Below the pieces are notes generated by a model. That model had not been told where the DNA came from. It searched no databases and saw only the letters and a program-made list of their open reading frames with translations. 41,459 nt of DNA. It comes from Gymnopilus junonius (Eukaryota; Basidiomycota; Agaricomycetes; Agaricales; Galerinaceae). Of this stretch, positions 29,862 to 39,189 are shown one piece after another. The first letter of the stretch is position 1. Every line of letters starts with the position of its first letter. The DNA lies in assembly GCA_015501075.1 (NCBI GenBank), contig JADNYJ010000290.1, forward strand, positions 1 through 41,459, read 5' to 3'. The translations under genes were made by a program, and so were the position numbers.

Positions 29862-30610
29862 GTTTGCTCACAAGTACTCAGGCCTCAGGTTGAGAGCTTC
29901 TGTACGGCGAAGGACTACGTACACCTCTCTGAGGTGCGTGAGACGGGAGATAGACAGTCGAAACGTTGACAGTTGACTGATAGTCATTTGATGTGTCTGG
30001 TCTTGATGAGAAACCGCTGCTTTACGGACGGCGACCACCACGGAATTCGGAATTCGGACCTTGTACACGATGAGCGATCAGTCCCTCGTCTAAATTTAGA
30101 ACCGTACTAAATTAGCGCTCAGGGCCTGATGATCGGCCGACGGTCTGCTTGCTCGACACCTTTCCCAAAAACCCATATTTCATGGATCAGTTTCAACGCT
30201 TACTGATAGCATCAGGGACAGGTAGCTATTTATCCCACTTCTCCCAGTCAGCAAAATAGCCAGAAAAAGAGAGAAAATTTACATAACGTAATGTGCATCG
30301 ACACAAGCAAGATTTCGGGCATGAAAAAGTCGATCGGCATATTATGAATCACATCTGGAAAACCCCTGCAGCTACCCACATCACCCAATGCATAGTTCTC
30401 GACCGTTATGGGGAGTGGTAATTATGACCTCCATATGGTCCCTTCTCCAGCAATTTGATCATCTCCGTTCAACCCTCCGCAATTATCAAATTTGAAATGA
30501 TCTTGTATCGGTATTATTACACCAAGGAGCTTCGACAAATAAAGTGAAATAAATGGAATTTATTAATCCGAAAGGTATGACAATCGATAACGAACACGTA
30601 GCTCATGCGG
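29862..30610. other. Intergenic region
   Basis: This holds the promoter of the 741-aa membrane protein gene and the 3' flank of the amidase gene. There is a direct GAATTCGGAATTCGG duplication near 30043-30057. No gene is recognised. Confidence 0.45.
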
Positions 30611-32967
30611 CTACAATTTAGACTGAACCGCGGTCGCTTTCAGAGCAGAATCGACAATTTCTCCCATAGCGATGACAGCTTCTTCATCTAGCGTCCTTCC
30701 GATCAGTTGGATAGATATTGGTGCGCCTTTGAACGTTGCTGGGTCATCTAAATCGGTCGCATAAAAATTAGCCGGATGACACAGTGTGTTATATTTTTTC
30801 TTACATAGGTCGTAGTTTGCCTTATCTAGATCATTGAAGAACGCATGGGCTGGTTTCTTGACATCTAGGACTGGATCGGCAAATAGACCGGATGGAAGAA
30901 CAAGAGCAGTATAGTCAAGCGCGTTCCAAATCATGGTGTAACTCGCAGTCCTAAGAAATGATATATTACTCAGAGATTGTGAAGGACAAGAAGACCTGAG
31001 CTACGCACTTGTTCTTTCCATGAGGAGGAGCAACATAAGGTGCACAGGGCGAAATAATTGCGTCAACAGGACGACCGGTACCCGTCAGAGCAACGCTACC
31101 ATTCCAGTGATCCAAATATTCTTGGCGCAAATCACGTCTAGTTCTCTGCACTTGCCATAAGTCATACGCAGAAATGCCCTCTGCCAAAGGGCGGAATGTA
31201 GGTGTATCGGTCACAATAAGGTTCGGATTATCAACAGCGAGTTCCATTGTAGCGATGACCGGTTCACCTGTGGGTGCAGTCGTCACTCGATAATCCTCTG
31301 CTGCACCAGCTGCCCAAATGGCGCCCTAAAACAGCTGAGTAATTCTACTTAGAGAGGTATAGTAAGATCCTCACGAGTGTTTTGTAGATCTCCATGTGCT
31401 TGAGAGGTTTCCAGTCGACAACTAAAACGATCTCAGGACTCTAGTGTAAAGGAAGAGTGCAGATTATCATTCACTTACCCTCATGGCCAGCCTTAAGTAA
31501 CGCTTGCTTCGTCTGCTCCAAAGCCCTAACAACAGGCGGGTGAGGAAGGATAACCTCATCGTGCCACAAAATAGCAAAGCAAAGTCGCTTTCCCTCTCCG
31601 TGATCAATCAATTGGTACTCCTCTTCGTTCCATGGCTTCTTCACTGCCAAAGGATCTTTCAGCCATGGACGTTGACTGGCGACACTCTGCATAAACTTCT
31701 TTACGCCGTTCAGACTGTTACACAGAGGACCGAGGACAGATAAAACGGAATCTTGTCCTTCCATCGAGTTAACACAACCTGCGTATGGAACGCGTCCGTA
31801 TGAAGGACGGAGACCATAGAGACCATTGAATGCAGAAGGAATACGAATGGATCTATAGGCGAATGGTAAAGGAGTGAAATGAATATGGTACTGAAATTGC
31901 TCACCCTCCAATATCCGATCCAACGCCTTAATGAATTGGAAGTCAGCCTCGGGAAAGACGAGCAAGGCATTCAGGAGCAGTATCACATACCGATAGGACT
32001 ACCTTTGAGGGCTGGAAGAGTGGTGCAACAGTTAGGCCAGCAAGGAACATTTCAAGATATTGTAAGCTCACCAACGAGAGCGCCTTCACCACCCGAAGAT
32101 CCGCCAGAGGTGAGAGAGCGATTATAGGGATTTAGTGTACGTCCAAATATATGATTGAAAGTCTCCGCCCACTGAACGGTGATCAGCTTTCAACAGACCA
32201 GTTTGACACGCCAAAATCATAAATCCGCACCATGAGCGTCTGTGGGATATTAGTCTTCACATATAGAACAGCTCCACATGCTTCGAGAACATCAGCAAGA
32301 ACAGAGTTCTTCGCAGCGTATTGCCCGATCCACGAGACATAACCTGTTGAGAAAAGTTCGAAAGCGTTGACAGGGCCTGTGAATGCATATAGAGAATCCC
32401 ACGTACCCATGGTTGACTCCAAGCCTTGAATGCTAATCTGGTCCTTTAATGATATAGGAAGCCCTTTTGAAGAGGATAAGAAAGGGTCTTCCGAACTAAC
32501 ATACAACATACCATGTAAAGGTCCAACCACTTTCCCCGTGGTCTTCAGGTGTTCGTCCAGCTCGGCAGCGCGTTTCAAAGCGCGGTCGATGAATATTTCA
32601 GTGAGGCAATTCACCTGGAGAGCATTGGTGCGTGGGTAAAAGGGATCAATGTCGAATGGAACGTGCCTACCAGCTGATGCGCGATAATAGCCCTCTTCGA
32701 AAAAGCAGTAGTGACCTCCACGGCAGACCAAATCCCCTTCGCCAGCTTCTCGAGGAGGCCTCCGATTTCCGTATTAGTGATCTCAATTTCTTTGTCGTCG
32801 AGCAGGCCAGACTTCTCAGGAAAGTCGATAACGCTGAGTTGTTCTTTGGGAGGGAGTTTCGTAAGAATCCATTCCTTAGGTATAGTCGCTGCCTGACGTT
32901 CCTTCTTCTCAGCGGCCAATTCTTGCCAATGCTTCTGCGTGACGGTATTATCTGGAGCGAGTTCCAT
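30611..32967 (-). CDS. Amidase (acetamidase-type, amidase signature family), 596 aa
   Basis: Eleven exons: 32967-32671, 32614-32512, 32463-32407, 32343-32231, 32171-32072, 32011-31991, 31926-31905, 31852-31479, 31421-31375, 31325-31009 and 30950-30611. All ten GT-AG introns (48-64 nt) agree in phase and give 596 residues. The amidase signature triad is present: Lys140 in GLPISLKDQ, the cis-Ser216 in TSGGSSGGE, and the nucleophile Ser239 in SDIGGSIRIP. The SALG-to-stop region has the family's AGHEVVDWKP and PISIQLIGR motifs. Fungal homologues (AmdS type) hydrolyse small amides such as acetamide to acid and ammonia in the cytosol, and can serve nitrogen scavenging. Exons 6 and 7 are only 21 and 22 nt. 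The ATG at 32967 follows a plausible leader; no signal peptide is seen. Confidence 0.92.
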
Positions 32968-33814
32968 GGATCTACAAAATCGACCGTTTCCAAGAGGGTA
33001 CTGGTTCAGGGGTAGAAGGGAGGTGAGTTCAAAAGTGATAACGTTTAAATGGCAAGCAACGCACTTATCAGTCCGAGCCGGGTACGTTAGAGGTATGCAC
33101 ATGACTCTTCATTTTGCTCTCATCTATTCTTTTCAATCCGATCTGATTTGGCGCAATATAATGGAAGGAGGTAATTATAGGTTGCGCGAGATAGTGTGTC
33201 GATAAGAGTCGTAGCAAGCCGGGCCGGAAGAGAAACCCATTCTCTGGACTGTTCAAACTTCAAACGGAGCAAGGCTGATCAGTAAAACCCTTAAAAACTG
33301 AAGGAAAAAGAAATACCTCCTGCAGGTAATAATAATTCTTCGTCGAGCCGGTATCGCCTTTCGCATGCTGATCATTTCATGGAAAAATTGCGCTCTATGG
33401 CACGCTGTAGGAAGAATGGGGGAGGCCCCATACCTGTTTAAATTTTGTAGCGGTGTCGAAGCATGGACTAGGTATACAACCTCTTGAACGCACCACAGCT
33501 CGATGAAGTCGAGAACTTGCCTGCTACGTTACTAGCTACTCGACTTGAGTACGCAATCGAGTGAAGAACAAGTTGGCGGAGTCGAGACCAGTTGGCTGAA
33601 GAAAACTCGTTTAACAGGTGTAGGATGTGCACGTGATGTTAACAGTTGAACCAACCGAATTCCCACAGCCAAACTCCTAATCTGATACGCCCCAGTAAAT
33701 GACAGACAACTGAATCACCCATGCTCCTACCGATATCTATCTATCCCTCCTCACTGATATTTTATCGGAAATTTATCCGAACGTCGAGTACTTCAAGTTG
33801 CGGAGACAGTTTCA
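32968..33814. other. Divergent promoter region between amidase and F-box genes
   Basis: Between 33490 and 33590 the motif GTCGAG/CTCGAC or close variants (TCGATG, ATCGAG) recur at least five times. A plain TATA box is not obvious. No gene or RNA is recognised. Confidence 0.4.
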
Positions 33815-35548
33815 ATGGCAAAGTTGAAGTCCATCTGTAGTCCGCTGTTTCGTACTATTCAACCAACGAAGTACAGTCGAAAATCCTGCGATACCTCACA
33901 GAATGTCGAGACGTCTCCCATATTTAAACTATGCAACGACATCCTCTATCTAATCTTCATGCATAACCTTGCCTTTGATGAACATTTCCTCATCTCCAAA
34001 CTTGGATACAATCGTGAGCATTGGAAGAGCCGGTACTGGCCTTTCATTACTGTTCAGACGATTTCACAGGTCTGTCGAGAGTGGCGCTGTTTCACATTGG
34101 ACTCTCCCTTCTTATGGGCTAATTCGCTCAACATCGAGCTGCTGGCACGGAAGAAGGCTAAATGGAGAAAGAAAATCATGAAGCGAACTCGAAAAGCAAC
34201 CCTCTTTGTACAGGGTTCAGTAGATTGGGAAAAGGCTTACATGAAGACTTTCTTCCTCTCTTGGTTGAACAAATTTTGGACTCGGATTCGAGTTTTAGAT
34301 GTGGAGATACGGAACCTCCCGTCAGAAGACAAGATTCCACATGGATTGCTGAACAGACCAGCGCCGAATTTGGAGGTGATCTATATCTGGTCCCGCAATT
34401 CTTCACCGTGCAGACGTTTATGTTTTCCGATCTTTCCGGGGGCGCACGCACCTTGGATATCCCAACTTTCTGCGATTATCGTGTCTGGTTGCCATTTGGA
34501 ATCGTGTACTGTGGATCTATCTTCTATTCTCGAGAACACGCCACTCCTGGAGGTCTTGATAGTCGATCGTTGCACTGTTTTTCACAACGAGAAGTGCCTA
34601 CAGAAAAAAATCTTGCTGCCCAAGCTCAAGTTGATTGATCTGCAAGTCAATTGGCATAGCTCCTTGGTTATTCTCCAGGGCATCATTCCGCCCCCTTGTT
34701 CTTCTCTTCTAATATCATTCCATGCAGATGATCTCGAAAACGCTGAAAATGACGCCGATTTTCATGTCTTAGTTGACATTTTGAAGCTCTACTTTGTGCG
34801 GTATTTTTCGCCTGGTACGACGACCGAGCTCAACATTCTTCTTGGGCTTCGGAACAATAACAGGATGATGATGGAAACGCCCATCATGAGATCTCCTTTC
34901 AGGCTATTTGGACAATACCTCAATATGCAAGTTCCCTCGCTCAAGACCATCAGAACCAAGATATCTTCGTTAATTTCCAAATGCATTTGCTCTTGCAACC
35001 TTACATCTATAACCATCTTGAAATTAGAAATTTCTCATTTTCCTGGTTATCCGGCCTGGAATGACGATCTTGTTACTTTATTTTTGGCCTGCCCCTCGGT
35101 TGAAGTTCTTACTGCAGACCGCAACGTGGCTCAAATTCTTCACGATCTCGATATGAGAGCCGAACAAAAACACATCTTTCCGAAGCTTCACACACTAATA
35201 GTGCCCCGCGGGACGATTTCGTCCCTTTCCTTTCTACAGGAATGTACAGAAATGATTATAACTTTCCTCAAGCGAAGGCGGGAGGTGGATATGCCGTTGT
35301 GGATGCTTGATCTAACAGATTGCTATGGGAATGGCCCTGAGCGCATCAAATACTGGGATGGGTTGGCGGATGTGTTTGTATGGAGGAGGAGAAATGCATG
35401 CCAGCTCATCCCAAAACCTCCTGCTCATCCAGATTGGGCTTGTCACAGTTGTGGGATTGCACGCGCTCTGGATTCTCAAAGTGGTGACTTCACGCATTTC
35501 CAAAGTGAGTCATTCTGTTGTCGATATGGCAGCAGCCTAAGATATTAA
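33815..35548 (+). CDS. F-box protein, 577 aa
   Basis: Intronless frame starting MAKLKSICSP. Residues about 36-105 look like an Agaricomycete F-box: IFKLCNDILYLIFMHNLAFDE, then a variable loop, then TVQTISQVCREWRCFTLDSPFLWANS. The rest contains hydrophobic, irregular leucine-rich segments (LEVIYIW, LLEVLIVDRC, LKLIDLQVN, FPKLHTLIVP) as in F-box proteins with C-terminal LRR-like domains. F-box proteins bind Skp1 and select substrates for SCF ubiquitin ligases; the target here cannot be told. Agaricomycetes encode hundreds of such genes. The final 30 residues differ in style and could reflect a missed intron near 35500. Confidence 0.8.
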   Translation: MAKLKSICSPLFRTIQPTKYSRKSCDTSQNVETSPIFKLCNDILYLIFMHNLAFDEHFLISKLGYNREHWKSRYWPFITVQTISQVCREWRCFTLDSPFLWANSLNIELLARKKAKWRKKIMKRTRKATLFVQGSVDWEKAYMKTFFLSWLNKFWTRIRVLDVEIRNLPSEDKIPHGLLNRPAPNLEVIYIWSRNSSPCRRLCFPIFPGAHAPWISQLSAIIVSGCHLESCTVDLSSILENTPLLEVLIVDRCTVFHNEKCLQKKILLPKLKLIDLQVNWHSSLVILQGIIPPPCSSLLISFHADDLENAENDADFHVLVDILKLYFVRYFSPGTTTELNILLGLRNNNRMMMETPIMRSPFRLFGQYLNMQVPSLKTIRTKISSLISKCICSCNLTSITILKLEISHFPGYPAWNDDLVTLFLACPSVEVLTADRNVAQILHDLDMRAEQKHIFPKLHTLIVPRGTISSLSFLQECTEMIITFLKRRREVDMPLWMLDLTDCYGNGPERIKYWDGLADVFVWRRRNACQLIPKPPAHPDWACHSCGIARALDSQSGDFTHFQSESFCCRYGSSLRY

Positions 35549-36204
35549 TCAAATAAATAGAGGAATTTCCATAGAGGAATTTCGATGCTGAGTAAAGCGA
35601 TAAAAAAAGTTGTCATGGATGTGAGACAGGATCGACTCAACATAGAACGAATGTTTGCCAGTGCCGAAGCTCAACTTATAGGTTCATTTCCACTACATAT
35701 TCATAATCTTATAAATTACACATGATAACACCCTTACGAGCCGAAATTTTGTCAAAAAATCTGATACAACTCCCAGTCATGCTCTTCAGCATCTCCTGGA
35801 GTGGAATTTTCTTTGTCTGTCTCTCTTCCATCTTCTGATGTTCAGTCCGCTGTATAGAATACCTTTGAATGAAGAAACTAACTGCATTTACCCAGAACTT
35901 GCCAGAGAATTTCCAATCCTGGAGGACCTCCCCAGTAATATATTTTTTCCTCTGCTCCCAAAATTTCAACATTGCAGGCTCACTCCTTTATAGGGACCTC
36001 CCCAGTTACTGGATGACATCTATCTAATGTGCATGGCCCTGCATACCAAATGAGGTAGAAAACCCCCTTTAAGCATTGTTTGTCATTGCATGGCCAGATC
36101 TGTCATTCGTGATCGATATAATCTTCACTGGCTTCCGAAATTGACCAAATCCTGCCATCAGGTTTGTTTACAAATCTCACGGTGGCTGACTTTAATGAAC
36201 ACCA
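35549..36204. other. Intergenic region
   Basis: Contains a direct repeat GACCTCCCCAGT near 35926 and 35996. A minus-strand frame of 87 codons at 35709-35972 looks basic and helical but shows no family motif. It may be a transposon relic or chance. Confidence 0.4.
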
Positions 36205-37457
36205 ATGAGACTGAGCTGCCATATATTTTATTCTAACTTTCGTACACACCAACTACACCCCACATTCTCTTCGATGACATCCAACCCTGAAATCCTTCGG
36301 TCGGGAGAGCAAAATGACACCATTCCGTCGGTGGCCACTAGACTTAGGGCTGGTCCATCGTCACAGCCTTTGGATATTGCTCATCCACCGCTAGTCAACG
36401 AAATCACAGGATTGGAAGATGTTCAAATTGCCGGTATGCTGCCGTACCTTGAAGCCTAATGCTGCAGATGCTGATCAAACTTCCAAATCCATAATTGCAG
36501 CTCGTCGTACAACTCAGGATGACCCTGAACAAGATTCAGGGTCGCCCAATGGTGGTCCCCCTAAGACCAATAGCTCCCAATTACCGAACGATACCCATAA
36601 ACTCGCCAGCACTGGAGGTAACCCAAACACCAATTGGTTGTCTCCCTTTTTTGATGATGTAAAGAGACGCAACTCACGCCTCTTGCAGTAGTAAGTTTAC
36701 TGTACTTATGGCAATAATGAACAATTGCAACATTCTAACTTCTCACCAATGATCATCCAGCTCCCTTTCCATTTCTGTCATCAATACGCTGATCTTTTCT
36801 CTCATCAACATGTTGACGGACATCAGGAGCGACCGCGGATGGTGTTTGGTAATCAGTTCGATGGGTTTAATCACCTTGGGTACCTCATCTGTATTATGCC
36901 GCCTCTACTTTAAGCGGCAGAAGATTCATTTTTCTGAGGCAATTGAAGCCTTCGGTATTTATGATTTATATTCTCCCTTCTTCAACATCTGATACTAGAA
37001 CCTTCTATTTTTTTAGGCGGCAGCGCGGCAGGCTTAATTGCCGTACCATTGGGGATAGTGCTTTTCATGGAGGCTCACCGGGCGATTCTTCTTACCACAA
37101 TCGCACAGGCCATCTCGACGGGCTTCTTTGTGTTTGTGTTCTCACTTCTGCTTCGCATTTTCATTCTGATCAACCCATTCCAGCTTGGCTTCTTGCTTGG
37201 CTCAGATGCACCTCAGAGCCGCCATCGGGGTTGCTACCCTCATAGGGCAGATACTGCTGGCAGTAGCTCGCACGAGGTTTTACGACAACAGGTATGTCAT
37301 TTTATTCACTTTGCTACCTTTTTTTTTTTTTGATGCATTTCCTAGCACGGTGCGCCGTCGGCTAGAGAAGTCCAGCTCCCCTTTCGACTTATTGTCGACT
37401 TTTGATTTTGGTCTTCTATTTCTATATTACACTTATAGAGCAGCAGAACCAGGGTGA
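36205..37457 (+). CDS. Multi-pass membrane protein of unknown function, up to 315 aa
   Basis: Six exons: 36205-36433, 36501-36690, 36761-36954, 37017-37131, 37184-37291 and 37346-37457. Introns are 52-70 nt, with phases that agree throughout (315 residues from 36205, or 292 from the second ATG at 36274). The fourth intron could also start at 37138 without changing the frame. The N-terminal 100 residues are polar. They are followed by about five or six helices (SVINTLIFSLINML, WCLVISSMGLITLGTSSVLC, GLIAVPLGIVLFM, TTIAQAISTGFF, AAIGVATLIGQILLAVA, FGLLFLYYTY). I do not recognise the family; topology suggests an integral membrane protein. Confidence 0.65.
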
Positions 37458-39189
37458 ATATGCAGGCAAGACTCAGAGTAATGACAGTGGTGTGATGTTG
37501 ACTTCTGTAGCAGTACAATAGTGCACATGTACTATAAATGACGACTCAGACACGGGCGGGGGAACATAATATGGATTTTAACAAGATTTCAACCACTCGT
37601 CTCATTGCATGTGCCAGCAGTCTTGACTCTAAAGTCTGAACGCGAGCGACCTTCCTCGTATTCTTTCCTGTTCATCTGTCAGGTCATCACAGCCGACCGG
37701 TGACAGCCCCACTGGTACTTATAGTATTACCATCCCAAGGTTATTTATTCCCTGGTGCGACCCTCCATATTTTAACATTGGGTTTGACCTACTGGGAAAC
37801 TCGCATTGAAGGTTATATCAGCCTAAACCTGATGCAATTAAACTAGGAATCGACATGTCATGATCTCATTGGTGATTTTCTTTGAGCATTATTTAACGGC
37901 ACCATGAGATGCGTTTTACCTCTGCATTGGCTGAGCACGTAGAATTGCGTGAGCATATGGAGTATGTACTCTAGATGTGTACATAGAGCGCATATGTATT
38001 GGCGTAGCCGGGTGATACGGAGTACCACCAGCCGGGCGTCGAGAGCCCTGATAGTCTATAGAGAGAGGAGGGGAGTAGGACCCCTCTAGAGGAGGTGCGG
38101 ATTGCCGTACGTTCTTAGGGATGAGATATATATAAGAGGTGTTAGAACTTAGCCAGCAGCAGCAGCAGGAGTAATGGGGTAATGGGGTATGTACGCAGTC
38201 GGTGATCGTGAGCTGTGATATATCATAGTATAGTGGCTTGATTGCATTGTATTGCATTTAAGTACATTGACATGAGCGAGGGAAGCTGCGGCACCTGAGG
38301 ACGTTGAGGAATGTGATGCGATGCAATGTGGTATGGTTTACACCACAGATAGCAAGGATATCCGTATCCATATATGTATAGAGTAGAGTACTTACTAGAG
38401 GACATCATGCTCTATGTACTCGTATCGCAGAGAAACAGTAACAGTAACAGTAATAAGCAACCAGTTAAGAGCCTGAGAGCCTAGAGGGCAGCCGACATTT
38501 CCAACATGCAATCGCACATTGTGCAATTGAGCTCGGCTGGCAGGGCACTGTGGGATGTGCAGCTGTGGACTGTGAAATGCGGAACTGTGAAATGATGGAA
38601 TTCGAAGGAAAGAAAGAAAGGAAGGACTGCCTTGGCCAGAATAAGATGATTGACGGGTTCTGACAGTGGTTCGAATTTGATGCATATGATAGTGTCGCCC
38701 TCGATGTCAGCAGCAGTGTGCTACTGCAGTGGTAGTGGTTGTAACATGCAGAAACCACGCCTTGCCCACCGCCCCGTGTTTCGGAGCCCCTGCCTCGGGG
38801 AAAGCCACCGGATTAGAGGAAGGGCAAGCATAGAGATCGAGAGGAAGGAGCTCGAGTAACCTGGACTCTTGGAGAAACGAATCATACATAAAATTTTCTT
38901 TTGGGGAGCGGGTATCATGAGGCGTTGCCCCCCCTGAAGGCGGAAGAGGAGTGCAAATAGGAAAAAGGTAAAAAAGCAAAGGGGCGAGGCCTCCGCAAGG
39001 CACCACAAGAGAAAATCAAGCAGCATTCCCACGACCACGGTGCCAACCACGGTACAATCGACAATTCGGTTGGCTGTTGTTGTTCTCTTTTCTTTGTTGA
39101 AAAATCCGATTACGGGATCTCTCTAGTCAGCAAGACCCTCACTGTGCTGAGCCACACACTTTCGCGCAGGCCATCCACCAGCAGCGCTC
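37458..39189. other. Long intergenic region upstream of the kinase gene
   Basis: 1.7 kb without a convincing gene. It holds several short simple repeats: (CAG)n near 38154-38168, GTAATGGG copies near 38172-38188, and CAGTAA copies near 38434-38452. The last 150 nt, rich in pyrimidines, probably contain the promoter and leader of the kinase gene. Confidence 0.45.

Noticed and set aside
35709..35972. Minus-strand 87-codon basic frame
   Set aside because: No recognised domain, no splice context and no supporting homology in the window; kept only as a possible transposon relic.
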